DNA of 64,000 nucleotides from an uncultured Oscillospiraceae bacterium. Lineage in GTDB: Bacteria; Bacillota; Clostridia; Oscillospirales; Oscillospiraceae. The stretch spans positions 122,158-186,157 of the forward strand of contig CAJUKT010000060.1 of the NCBI GenBank assembly GCA_910587255.1, given 5' to 3'. The translations under genes were made by a program, and so were the position numbers. Position 1 is the stretch's first letter. The number at the start of each line of letters is the position of its first letter. Positions 1 through 7,939 of the stretch are shown piece by piece. The notes under the pieces are model-generated. The model saw nothing but the letters and a program-made list of their open reading frames with translations, was not told the origin of the DNA and made no database searches.

Positions 1-1309
1 AGTAGGAGGTGCCGTCGGCGCGCTTGTGCTCCGTGGCGCCGCCCGCGCCCTTCAGGCGGTTGTCCTGGGTGAAAACGCTCTCCCCCTTGTCGCCCAGGAT
101 ATCAGACAGCTTCTTGCCCGGATTGATGAAGTTGGAGTCCCCGCTCTGGAATCCCAGCGCCTCCACAGCGCTGCCGCCCAGGCTCAGGGTGGAGCCCTCC
201 TTGGTCTTGAAGGACAGCTTGCCGTCCGTGTTGTTCACCCTGATCTTGTCCTTGCCGAAGGCGTCGTCCAGCTCGGCCTGAAGGGCCTTCTTGAACTGCG
301 TACCCTTGTCCTCCGCAGCGTCATAGCTGAAGTCGATCCGATTCATCACATCGGACATGCTGATCTTCTTGGTGGTGCCGTTGAAGGTGATGCCCAGCTC
401 CTTGCCGCCGCTCCACGTGCCGTCCTCGCCCTTGGTGCCGCCCAGGTACTCATAGGCGGGCACCTTCTTGGTCAGATCACCGGGATTGCTCAGCACGTTC
501 TCCGAGGCGTACTTCTTCATCTCGCCGGAGGAGCCGCTGATCTTCACCGTATTGCCGTTGCCCAGCCCGTCCGAGAAGGTGATCCTGCCGTCCTCGTTGG
601 CCGTCACCTTGATGGCCTTGTCGGCGGTGGTGCTCTCCTGGAAGCCGTTCTTGGTGTAGGTGTACTTGACCTCACTCAGCTTCTTATTGATGGCGTTGGC
701 CAGCTTTTCCGCGCTGTTGCTGCCCTCCATCTCGTTGAGGTTCTCCAGCTCGTCAAAGTTGATGGTGAAGGAGGTGCCGTTTTTGCCGCCGTACTGGAAG
801 GTCAGGGAGCCGGACACGGTGCTCACGTCCAGATCCTTGGTGATGTCAAACTCCTTGCCGGTGACGGAGGACACGTCCCCCATGCCTCCGGCCAGGCCGG
901 ACACGGTATAGGTGGCGGCCTTGGCCATCTGCTTCACGCCGTTGATCTTGATATCGCTGGAGGTCTTGCCGCTGGCGGTGATTTTGTCCTTATAGGTGCC
1001 CATGACGGCGGTATTCACCGCGCTGCTGAAGAAGCTCTGGCTGAGCAGGTTGGTTTTGGAGGAGTAGGAGGTGTACTTGTTGTTGAAGTTCACCGCCTTG
1101 TCGATGATGCTGCGGTAGGCCTCCTGCTGCCACTCAATCCTGGTGCGCTTCTTCGTCAGGTTTTCAATCTTCAGCTTGATGCCGGAGACCGCGTTTTCGA
1201 TCATGGACTCGGTATCCATGCCGCTGGCCAGGCCGCTGAGCACATTTCGGTTCCCATAAATGCTGCTGGTGTTGTAGCTGCTGTTGCTTAAACTGGTAAT
1301 AGATGCCAT
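1..1309 (-). CDS. fliD: Flagellar filament cap FliD (3' end outside window)
   Basis: FliD (HAP2) caps the growing filament outside the cell and folds incoming flagellin. The visible 436 residues begin MASITSLSNSS and contain the family's N-terminal LSGLASGMDTESMI element near residue 25, followed by a helical segment with KKRTRIEWQQEAYRSI, a hallmark of the FliD_N domain. The C-terminal coil domain lies outside the window. The ATG at 1309 has AAGGAG about 8 nt upstream. The gene is not part of the big fla operon; it stands behind its own sigma-28-type promoter (1424-1451) and is divergent from parA, as expected of a late filament gene. Confidence 0.95.
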   Translation of the reverse strand, partial: MASITSLSNSSYNTSSIYGNRNVLSGLASGMDTESMIENAVSGIKLKIENLTKKRTRIEWQQEAYRSIIDKAVNFNNKYTSYSSKTNLLSQSFFSSAVNTAVMGTYKDKITASGKTSSDIKINGVKQMAKAATYTVSGLAGGMGDVSSVTGKEFDITKDLDVSTVSGSLTFQYGGKNGTSFTINFDELENLNEMEGSNSAEKLANAINKKLSEVKYTYTKNGFQESTTADKAIKVTANEDGRITFSDGLGNGNTVKISGSSGEMKKYASENVLSNPGDLTKKVPAYEYLGGTKGEDGTWSGGKELGITFNGTTKKISMSDVMNRIDFSYDAAEDKGTQFKKALQAELDDAFGKDKIRVNNTDGKLSFKTKEGSTLSLGGSAVEALGFQSGDSNFINPGKKLSDILGDKGESVFTQDNRLKGAGGATEHKRADGTSY

Positions 1310-1423
1310 TTGAACCGCTCCTTTCCAAAAAACCTATGGGCAGATTGCCCTGTCCATAGCACGTTTACAGGAGAAAATTTTGAAAAATTTTTTGCAGTTT
1401 TTTCGCTGTACCTCTGTTCTTTT

Positions 1424-1451
1424 TTATCGACCTGTAGTATATTAAACTTAA
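1424..1451 (-). promoter_or_regulatory. Sigma-28 (FliA)-type promoter for fliD
   Basis: Read on the minus strand, the segment gives TTAAGTTT, 12 nt, then GTCGATAA, very near the flagellar consensus TAAAGTTT-N11-GCCGATAA. The start point would be near 1415, about 105 nt upstream of fliD. The matching sigma factor is encoded at 7940-8782. On the plus strand the same spacer holds a weak TATATT (1438-1443) that could be a -10 for parA; no convincing -35 accompanies it. Confidence 0.7.
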
Positions 1452-1491
1452 GACTTTTCCCCAAGTTTTTGTGAAAGGGAGGGAATATTCC

Positions 1492-2304
1492 TTGACTCAA
1501 ATCATTGCCGTCACCAACCAAAAGGGAGGCGTGGGAAAGACCACCACCTCCGCCGCTCTGGTCTGCGGCCTCCACCAGCGCGGGGCCAGGGTTCTGGGGG
1601 TGGATCTGGACCCCCAGGGCAATCTGGGCTTTAACCTGGGCCTGGACATTGGCACGGGATGCACCGTCTATGATGTGTTGAAGGGCGCCTGTTCCTTGGA
1701 GCAGGCCATCGTATCCACAGAGTATGGGGACGTGCTGCCCTCGGACATTATGCTGTCCGCCGCCGAAGTGGAGTTCACCGTCCCCCGCCGGGAGTTCATG
1801 CTCAGCGACCAGCTCTCCACCGTCCGTTCCCAGTACGACTTCGTGATCATCGACACCCCGCCCGCCCTGAATATCCTCACCGTCAACGCCTATGTGGCTT
1901 CCCACGGGCTCATTGTCCCCATGGAGGCCGAGGTACTCAGCCTGGTGGGCATCACCCAGCTTCAGGAGACCATCGAGACCGTCCGATCCACCTACAATCC
2001 CCAGCTGAAGGTGCTGGGCATCCTTCTCAACAAGTTTAACGGCCGCCTCACCCTGTCCAAGGACATATTGGAGCTGGCCGAGGAGGTGGCCGGCCAGCTG
2101 GGCAGCAAGGTGTTCCAGACCCGCATCCACCGGGGGGTGGGGGTGGCCATGGCCCCTGCCCATGGGCAGACGGTGCTCACCTACCAGCCCGATTCCCGAC
2201 CCGCCCAGGACTTCCTGGACATTGTGGACGCGGTGGCGGGGGACCGTTTCCCCCGGCCCAAGCCCACCTTTCGCCAGAAGTATATTTCTAAATTTTTCAA
2301 CTAA
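1492..2304 (+). CDS. ParA/Soj-family ATPase
   Basis: This is a ParA-type ATPase of 270 aa that would dimerise on ATP and position cargo such as DNA or polar assemblies. The deviant Walker A (KGGVGKTTT, residues 11-19, signature Lys11) opens the protein, DLDPQGN follows near residue 42, and FVIIDTPP is the Walker B. I chose the TTG at 1492, which has GGGAGG 8 nt upstream; a GTG at 1471 in the same frame has no ribosome binding site. It looks like Soj/ParA rather than the MinD-like FlhG, and no ParB gene is adjacent. It lies 24 nt before a ComFB-domain gene, so the two are probably cotranscribed. A role in placing flagella or chemoreceptors is inference. Confidence 0.88.
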   Translation: MTQIIAVTNQKGGVGKTTTSAALVCGLHQRGARVLGVDLDPQGNLGFNLGLDIGTGCTVYDVLKGACSLEQAIVSTEYGDVLPSDIMLSAAEVEFTVPRREFMLSDQLSTVRSQYDFVIIDTPPALNILTVNAYVASHGLIVPMEAEVLSLVGITQLQETIETVRSTYNPQLKVLGILLNKFNGRLTLSKDILELAEEVAGQLGSKVFQTRIHRGVGVAMAPAHGQTVLTYQPDSRPAQDFLDIVDAVAGDRFPRPKPTFRQKYISKFFN

Positions 2305-2328
2305 GTCTAAGTAAGGAGTATTGTCATT

Positions 2329-2973
2329 ATGGCCAAGAACGACAAGACCAGTAAGACCGCGCGGGTGATGAACCTGCTCAGCAAAAAGACGGACCCTGTT
2401 GCCGAGCCCGCCCAGGAGCCGGCTCCCGCCCCTGCCGTTCCCCCCATCGTCACCTCCATGGCGCCTGACGCCGCGGTGTCGGGGCAGATCAAAAGCGCCT
2501 TGGAGAACGCCCTGGAGGGCGAGCTGGGCGCCCAGCAGCCCGCCGCTCCCGAGCAGCAGCCCGTCCCCGCCCCCCAGCCTGAGCCGGAGCCCGAACCCCA
2601 GCCCGAGCCGGAGCCCGCTCCCGTCCAGGCCGCCCCTGTGCAGGAGCCTCCCGCCCCGGAGCCCGCGGAGGAGCCCGCCCACCAGTTCCTGGAGCCGGAG
2701 AATCCCGGCTACATCAATGTGATGCAGGTGCTGGTGGAGGAAAAAGCCCCCAAATACGTGGAGATGTTCGGGCTGTGCAGCTGCAAGCGGTGCATGGAGG
2801 ACGTGAAAGCGTTCACCCTCAATCACCTGCCCCCCAAGTATGTGGTGCTGGAGCCCAATGACCGCGTGCCCAGGCTGACGGTGTACGAGGGCAAGTTCAG
2901 CAGCGACATCACGGCCCAGCTTCTCCAGGCGTGCAAGGCGGTCCATGAGACCCCCCACCACAGCCGGGGCTGA
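2329..2973 (+). CDS. ComFB-domain protein with proline/glutamate-rich linker
   Basis: The 214-aa product has three parts: a basic N-terminus (1-20), a Pro/Ala/Glu linker with a PEPEPEP run (about 24-117), and a C-terminal ComFB-type domain (about 125-205). The domain shows the family's cysteine cluster (Cys150, Cys152, Cys155) followed by MEDVKAFTLNHLPPKYV. ComFB was named from the comF operon of Bacillus; some family members have been reported to bind cyclic dinucleotides, but whether this one does is open. The linker would let the domain act as a tethered partner of the ParA encoded just upstream. The gene ends at a bidirectional terminator. Confidence 0.8.
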   Translation: MAKNDKTSKTARVMNLLSKKTDPVAEPAQEPAPAPAVPPIVTSMAPDAAVSGQIKSALENALEGELGAQQPAAPEQQPVPAPQPEPEPEPQPEPEPAPVQAAPVQEPPAPEPAEEPAHQFLEPENPGYINVMQVLVEEKAPKYVEMFGLCSCKRCMEDVKAFTLNHLPPKYVVLEPNDRVPRLTVYEGKFSSDITAQLLQACKAVHETPHHSRG

Positions 2974-2983
2974 CAAGGTCAGA

Positions 2984-3025
2984 AAAGCCCTGGCGGATGG
3001 ATATCCATCCGCCAGGGCTTTTTTT
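2984..3025. terminator. Bidirectional terminator between comFB and the fla operon
   Basis: AAAGCCCTGGCGGATGGATA pairs with its exact complement and is followed by a run of seven T on the plus strand and by TTTT on the minus strand. It stands between the convergent ends of the ComFB gene (2973) and the EAL-HDOD gene (3041), so it can end both operons. Confidence 0.9.
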
Positions 3026-3040
3026 CCTGCCCAGCCTGTC

Positions 3041-4336
3041 TCAGCCTTCGGGATTCTCTTCCCCCTCCTCCAAGGGAGGCAGCTGCTGGGGATAGGGGTT
3101 GGTGAGCTGCTCCCAGAGGGTGTTCACATTTTCCATGCAGATAAAGTACACGCTGGTCATCATATTGTCGGGGATACCCAGCTCCTCCGCCAGCACGTTG
3201 ATCTTCTCCCAGTCGGCGGACTCATAGCTGAGCACCAAATCATACAGCATACCGCAGCGCCCCTCATGATTGAGCAGGGCAGCCTTGATCTCGTCCGCCA
3301 CCGGAACCTCCGACAGGATATCCTCCAGCGGCGCGTCAATGAGGTAATTCAGGGTGGAGAACATCCCCATCAAATAGCCCTCGGACTTGGAGATAGGCAT
3401 ATTTTTGGCGTAATTCATCAGCTCGCTACAGAAATTGGCCCGCATGAAGGAGCGCTTCAGGAACTCCTCCGAGCCCGCGTCCACCTCGTTTTCCGCATTG
3501 CTGGCGCTGAGCAGGTAGATCCACTGCTTCAGCTGCCCCAGGCCCAGGGTCATGATGGCCTGCCGGATGGTGGTGGCCCGGTGGCGCAGGGCAAAATAGG
3601 CGGAGTTGACCATTTTCAGCAGGCCATACGACAAGCTGGCGTCGGCGGCGATCATCTGCTCAATTTCCTCCACGTTGGGCTCATCCCGGGTGACGGCCAC
3701 CATGAGCTGGAAGAAATTGCTCTGGATATACGCGCTGCTGTGGGCCTTGGTGGTGAGCTTGCCCGCCACATAGGGCCCTTCCACCCCATCCGCCCCCAAG
3801 GCCACCGCCCGCTCATAGGTCTGCGCATCCTCAATGTGGGTGACGATGCACTTGATATTCATGCTGTGGGCCACCTCCACCGTGTTGCGGATGGTGACCT
3901 CCGTGGCGGTCCTGGCGCTGATTTTGATGAAGTGGATGTCATCCAGCAGGGCCAGATACCGGGGGGTGAACTGGAAGTCGTTCACCGCCACGCGGTATCC
4001 CTCCCGGACGTACTGCTGCACCAGATGCATGGACAGCGGGTGGATAATCACCGCGTCGTCGATCTGAATCACCAGGTCGCTCTTGTCAAACAGCCGGGGG
4101 GTCTTCTTCATCAGCAGCATGGTGGTGAAGGTCATAAAGTTCAGCGTTCCCTTCAGCACCTTGGGGCTGTTCTGGGTTAGAAAACTGTAAATGGTATTGG
4201 CCGCGGCAAATTCTGCGCTGGAGGTAGAGTTGTCGCTGCTGAAAGCCTGGTTTGCGCCGTGATACAGGATCTCATGTCCGATTGTATTCCCCTCAGCGTC
4301 CTTAATGGGCTGCCGCACAATATATTTGCCGCTCAT
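3041..4336 (-). CDS. Degenerate EAL plus HDOD signalling protein (YuxH-like)
   Basis: The 431-aa protein pairs an N-terminal EAL-family fold (about 5-195) with a C-terminal HDOD domain (about 200-400, with LLKMVNSAYFALR and RQAIMTLGLGQL). The EAL part keeps a Glu in HEILY (residue 22), but other catalytic sites are changed: NDFQFTP replaces DDFG, KIS replaces KID and HIED replaces the EGVE region. It is therefore more likely a c-di-GMP binder or scaffold than an active phosphodiesterase. It is the last gene of the fla/che operon, 15 nt after cheV, with GGAGG before the ATG, which suggests a link between second-messenger signalling and motility. Confidence 0.85.
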   Translation of the reverse strand: MSGKYIVRQPIKDAEGNTIGHEILYHGANQAFSSDNSTSSAEFAAANTIYSFLTQNSPKVLKGTLNFMTFTTMLLMKKTPRLFDKSDLVIQIDDAVIIHPLSMHLVQQYVREGYRVAVNDFQFTPRYLALLDDIHFIKISARTATEVTIRNTVEVAHSMNIKCIVTHIEDAQTYERAVALGADGVEGPYVAGKLTTKAHSSAYIQSNFFQLMVAVTRDEPNVEEIEQMIAADASLSYGLLKMVNSAYFALRHRATTIRQAIMTLGLGQLKQWIYLLSASNAENEVDAGSEEFLKRSFMRANFCSELMNYAKNMPISKSEGYLMGMFSTLNYLIDAPLEDILSEVPVADEIKAALLNHEGRCGMLYDLVLSYESADWEKINVLAEELGIPDNMMTSVYFICMENVNTLWEQLTNPYPQQLPPLEEGEENPEG

Positions 4337-4351
4337 AGCTGCCTCCTGTCC

Positions 4352-5281
4352 TTATCCTCTGGTCTTGCTCTGGCGCGCGAGGAGATGATCCATCACGTCC
4401 ACCAGATGTCCGATCTCCGGCTTGGTGAGCTGTTCGTCCGCTCCCAGATCCCTGCCCTTGCGCCGCATTTCCTCACTGATGAGGGAGGAGAAGATGATGA
4501 GGGGGATCTCCTTGAACCGGCTGCTGTCCTTCACCAGCTTGGTCAGACGGTGGCCGTCCATCTGGGGCATCTCAATGTCGGTGATGATCAGCGCCACGTC
4601 CCGCTCCAGTATACCGTCCTGGGGCAGCGCGCTCAGCGACTCCCACAGCTCCAGGCCGTTGGAGAACATATGGAGGTTGACGTAATTTGCCTTACGCAGG
4701 GAGTCGGCAATCATTTTGCTCAGCAGGATGGAGTCCTCCGCCACCCAGATGGGCTTATCATTGCGTTCACGGGGACCCAGCTGCTCCACCTCCGACACCT
4801 GGATGGAGGTCTCCGGGGCAATTTCCGCCACGATACGCTCGAAGTCCAGAATGGTGACCAGCTCGCCGTCGCACTGGGCGATGCCGGTGGCCACGCTCTC
4901 CGCGCCGCCGGAGACCGTCTTATCCGGCTTCTGAATATCGGTCCAGGAGATGCGGCTGATGCGGTCCACAGTATGCACCCGGAAGGCGATAAACATCTTA
5001 TTGAAGTTTGTGACAATAAAGATGTCCTTCGGATTCTTCTCCCGGCTGTCCCCCAGGTATTTGGGCAGGTCCACCACCGTGAGCACCGCATCCCGGGGCT
5101 TGAAGATGCCTTCCACCGCGGCATGGGCATGGGGCATGGGCTTCACCGGAGCGGAAATCATGATCTCCCGCACCTTGGCCACGTTAATGCCGTACAGATT
5201 GCCGCCGATGGTGAACTTCATGATCTCGATCTCGTTGGTGCCGGACTCCAGCAGAATCTCATGCTTGCTTTCTTCCCTCAT
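4352..5281 (-). CDS. cheV: Chemotaxis coupling protein CheV
   Basis: CheV (309 aa) joins a CheW-like coupling domain (about 10-160) to a CheY-like receiver (about 176-305). It links receptors to CheA and takes part in adaptation through phosphorylation. The receiver has the acidic pair Glu182/Asp183, phospho-acceptor Asp235 in TDIEMPQMDG, and the conserved Lys in LTKPE. It lies between cheD and the EAL-HDOD gene at the end of the operon. Its partners CheA and CheW are not encoded in this window. Confidence 0.95.
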   Translation of the reverse strand: MREESKHEILLESGTNEIEIMKFTIGGNLYGINVAKVREIMISAPVKPMPHAHAAVEGIFKPRDAVLTVVDLPKYLGDSREKNPKDIFIVTNFNKMFIAFRVHTVDRISRISWTDIQKPDKTVSGGAESVATGIAQCDGELVTILDFERIVAEIAPETSIQVSEVEQLGPRERNDKPIWVAEDSILLSKMIADSLRKANYVNLHMFSNGLELWESLSALPQDGILERDVALIITDIEMPQMDGHRLTKLVKDSSRFKEIPLIIFSSLISEEMRRKGRDLGADEQLTKPEIGHLVDVMDHLLARQSKTRG

Positions 5282-5311
5282 TCCAATGCACTCCCTTTCA
5301 TCATGTGCGTA

Positions 5312-5791
5312 TCAAATAATCAGCTCCGCACGGCCATAGCTGCGCACACAGCCCAGCCCGCTGTTCACGTCAAAGAGCAGGGTCCGGGCCACCGAACCGC
5401 CCACGTCCTCCTTCAGCAGGCGGATGCCCTCTTTTTTCAGGTTCAGGTGGACGCTCTCAATATTCCTCTGTCCGATATTGCCCAGGGACGAGCTGCCCAC
5501 CTCAAACATCTTGGCTCCGCCGGCAATTTTGGCGGTGATCCTGGTCCGGCGGGCCCCCATGGCCTCCATCTGCTTTAATGTCTCTCTGATTCCCGTATCC
5601 GCGTACTTCATTGGGTTTGTCCGCCCTGCTTCCATGTTCAGCGGCAGCATGATATGCACCAGGGCTCCCAGCTTGATGGCCGGGTCGTGCAAACAGATGC
5701 CAATGCAGGACCCCAGCGCGTAGGTGACCAACATACCCTCCCCTTTGGCCACCTTCATGTCCGCGATTCCGATCACCAGCTTGTCACTCAT
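5312..5791 (-). CDS. cheD: Chemoreceptor glutamine deamidase CheD
   Basis: CheD deamidates specific glutamines of methyl-accepting chemoreceptors and binds and stimulates the CheY-P phosphatase CheC. The 159-aa protein has the catalytic Cys29 in GSCIG and His46 in VHIMLP, the pair used by the family, and a normal length. Its ATG overlaps the end of cheC by 8 nt, so the two partners are translationally coupled, matching their physical interaction in Bacillus and Thermotoga. Confidence 0.96.
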   Translation of the reverse strand: MSDKLVIGIADMKVAKGEGMLVTYALGSCIGICLHDPAIKLGALVHIMLPLNMEAGRTNPMKYADTGIRETLKQMEAMGARRTRITAKIAGGAKMFEVGSSSLGNIGQRNIESVHLNLKKEGIRLLKEDVGGSVARTLLFDVNSGLGCVRSYGRAELII

Positions 5792-6410
5792 CGCTTACGC
5801 CCAGCTTCCTCAATAGAGCATTCAGGGACCGAAGGTCCGGAGACATCAGCAGGCGGCAGGGAACCTCCTGATGGTCAAACACGAAATTTCCGCCAATGGT
5901 CATAATGTAGTCGGACTGTCCGCCGTATTCCGCCATGGGCACGGCCAGAATCGCCCCCTGCATATCCACAGTGAAGGCGGGGACCGTAAGGGTCACGTCC
6001 ATCCCGGCCAGGCCGCTCAGCGCGTTGATGAAGGTGGAGATCATGATATTGCCCACCTCAATGAGGCAGGAGTTCTCCATATCCGCCAGCTGGCCGTAAT
6101 CGTCGATGCGCTGGTGAAGAACGCTCTCCAGCACCAGGTTCACAAAGTCCAGCTGCTGGCAGGAGAGCATGATGCCGTTGATCTGCCCGCCCATCTTTAC
6201 CAGCACCCCGGCGGTGATCTCCTCCGGGCCGCCGATCCACTCGATGGCCTCGTTGTAGCCCATGATGCGCACCTCGGGCAGCGTGATGCGCACCTCCCGC
6301 CCCAGCATCTGGGACAGGGCGGTGGCCGCGTTGCCGGTCCCCATGCTGCCGATTTCCCGCAGAGTATCCAGCTCCAGGGAACTCAGCTCGTCGTAATTCT
6401 TAATTGCCAT
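5784..6410 (-). CDS. cheC: CheY-P phosphatase CheC
   Basis: CheC (208 aa) removes phosphate from CheY-P. Family active centres have the form D/S-x3-E-x2-N. The second is intact (Ser114, Glu118, Asn121), while the first has Asp15 and Glu19 but Ser22 in place of Asn, so one centre may be weak. The ATG at 6410 follows AGGAGG by 7 nt; the frame also runs upstream to a TTG at 6428 without a suitable ribosome site. It sits between the rod genes and cheD in the fla/che operon. Confidence 0.94.
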   Translation of the reverse strand: MAIKNYDELSSLELDTLREIGSMGTGNAATALSQMLGREVRITLPEVRIMGYNEAIEWIGGPEEITAGVLVKMGGQINGIMLSCQQLDFVNLVLESVLHQRIDDYGQLADMENSCLIEVGNIMISTFINALSGLAGMDVTLTVPAFTVDMQGAILAVPMAEYGGQSDYIMTIGGNFVFDHQEVPCRLLMSPDLRSLNALLRKLGVSDE

Positions 6411-6424
6411 TGCCGTCCCTCCTA

Positions 6425-7168
6425 TCAAGCCCGCAGGTTATTGATGGTGGTCTCGATCTCATCCGAGGTCTGCACCATTTTCAGCGCCATGCCGTAGGCC
6501 CGCTGGGATTCAATCACCTTTGTAAGCTCCTCGGCCAGATCGGCGTTAGACCGCTCCAGATAGCCCTGGACGGCTTTGCCGGTGCCCAGCCACAAATCCC
6601 CGTTTTTATCTACAGGCAGGTAGCCGGTATCCAGCACCTGCTCCATGCCGTTGTAGTTGCTGTAGTCAAAAATGCCGATGGGCAGCTCCTGCATCGGGTC
6701 GTCCACCTCGATGAGGCCGCCCTGCTTGCTGAGCACGAAGCGTCCCGTGCCGTCGCCCAGGCAGTAGACCGATTCCATAATGGGCTCGCCCTCTTCGTCC
6801 ATCTCGCCGGTCTCCCGCACCAGCTCAGACAGGTAGAAGGCCCCGTTGCGGGTAAAGGTGACCTCGCCGGTGATCAGATCCACCACGCCGAAGAACCCGG
6901 CCCCGTCAATGTAGTAATCCAGCGTGCGCCCGGTATCCGCCGGCCCCCCCTGGGAGAAGTCGGTGGAGGTCATCAGCAGGCTGGTGCCCACGCCCATGGG
7001 CAGCTCCTCCTCCACCCCCCGGTGGTCCTGGTAGAGCAGGGCCGCGAAATGGGCCCGGTTGGCCTTGAAGCCGTTGGTGTTCACGTTGGAAATGTTATCG
7101 CCGTGGATATTCAGGCGCTGGAGCTGCTGCTGGGCGCCCACCGCGCCGATGTAAAAGGATTGATTCAT
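6425..7168 (-). CDS. flgG: Flagellar rod protein, FlgG/FlhP type
   Basis: The 247-aa protein belongs to the flagellar basal-body rod/hook family. Its N-terminus (QQLQRLNIHGDNISNVNTNG) carries the rod signature NISNVNTxGF, the middle has DYYIDGAGFFGV, and the C-terminus has YLERSNADLAEELTKVIESQ with the family's terminal helix. It lies directly after a second rod gene (7187-7933), as flhO-flhP do in Bacillus. Which of the two is the FlgF and which the FlgG equivalent cannot be settled by eye; the order suggests that this one is the more distal FlgG/FlhP. Confidence 0.88.
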   Translation of the reverse strand: MNQSFYIGAVGAQQQLQRLNIHGDNISNVNTNGFKANRAHFAALLYQDHRGVEEELPMGVGTSLLMTSTDFSQGGPADTGRTLDYYIDGAGFFGVVDLITGEVTFTRNGAFYLSELVRETGEMDEEGEPIMESVYCLGDGTGRFVLSKQGGLIEVDDPMQELPIGIFDYSNYNGMEQVLDTGYLPVDKNGDLWLGTGKAVQGYLERSNADLAEELTKVIESQRAYGMALKMVQTSDEIETTINNLRA

Positions 7169-7186
7169 CTGCCTTCGTCACCTCTC

Positions 7187-7933
7187 TCACATACGGCCGA
7201 TGTCGCTGGAGGTATGGCTCATCAGCTCATCGTACATCTTGGTCACCTGGGCGGCGCTCTGGAGGGAGCGCTGGCAGGTGAGCATCTCGGTCATCTGGCG
7301 GATCATGTTCACGTTAGACCGCTCCAGATACTTCCAGTACACGGTGGGCGCAGCCGCCGCCTGGGCGCCCTCCCCGGTGAACATGCCCCGGGCGTCGTAT
7401 TCCACCTGCTCCATGTCGGGGAAGGTGTAAACCCCCAGCTGCCCCAGGTACGCCCCGTCCTCGGTGGAAATAACCCCCTGCTCATCCACCGCCAGCTTGT
7501 CGGTGTTCAGCTGGATGGTCTGTCCCCGAGGGTCCAGCACCCGGCCCACGCCGGGGAAGCACAGATAGCCCTCGTCATCCAGGGAAAAATTTCCCGCCCG
7601 GGTGTAGGACACGCCATCCTCAGTCTGGATGGCAAAGAATCCCTCCCCCATAATGGCGAAATCAAGGGGGATGCCGGTGGGCTCGGGGATGCCCTGGTCA
7701 AAGAGGACCTTGATCTCACTGTTGGCCCTGATGTAGCTCTGCCTGCCGATGTCGGTATAAATCTTCTCCTTGCTGCCCACCCGGGCGTACATCACATCGT
7801 CGAAGGTGGTGGCGGCATAGCGGCTCTCTTTGAAGCCCGAGGTGGAGATATTCACCAAATTGTTACCCACCACGTTGAGGTGCTGCTGCTGGGTGACCAT
7901 GCCGGAGGTCAGGTTGTAGAAGCCTTTAAACAT
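7187..7933 (-). CDS. flgF: Flagellar rod protein, FlgF/FlhO type
   Basis: A second rod-family protein of 248 aa, beginning MFKGFYNLTSGMVTQQQHLN and followed by VVGNNLVNISTSGFK. It has the family's central IMGEGFFAIQ and the C-terminal YLERSNVNMIRQMTEMLTCQ element. It forms part of the drive-shaft rod between the MS ring and the hook. It starts 7 nt after fliA with GAAGG about 12 nt upstream of the ATG, and precedes the FlgG-type gene. Confidence 0.88.
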   Translation of the reverse strand: MFKGFYNLTSGMVTQQQHLNVVGNNLVNISTSGFKESRYAATTFDDVMYARVGSKEKIYTDIGRQSYIRANSEIKVLFDQGIPEPTGIPLDFAIMGEGFFAIQTEDGVSYTRAGNFSLDDEGYLCFPGVGRVLDPRGQTIQLNTDKLAVDEQGVISTEDGAYLGQLGVYTFPDMEQVEYDARGMFTGEGAQAAAAPTVYWKYLERSNVNMIRQMTEMLTCQRSLQSAAQVTKMYDELMSHTSSDIGRM

Positions 7934-7939
7934 CTTGCA

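Noticed and set aside
1492..2304. Calling the ParA-type gene flhG
   Set aside because: It has ParA/Soj features and no basic FlhG N-terminus, stands outside the fla operon and has no flhF next to it.
1288..2976. 562-codon minus-strand frame opposite parA and comFB
   Set aside because: ParA and ComFB on the other strand have real motifs; this translation does not.
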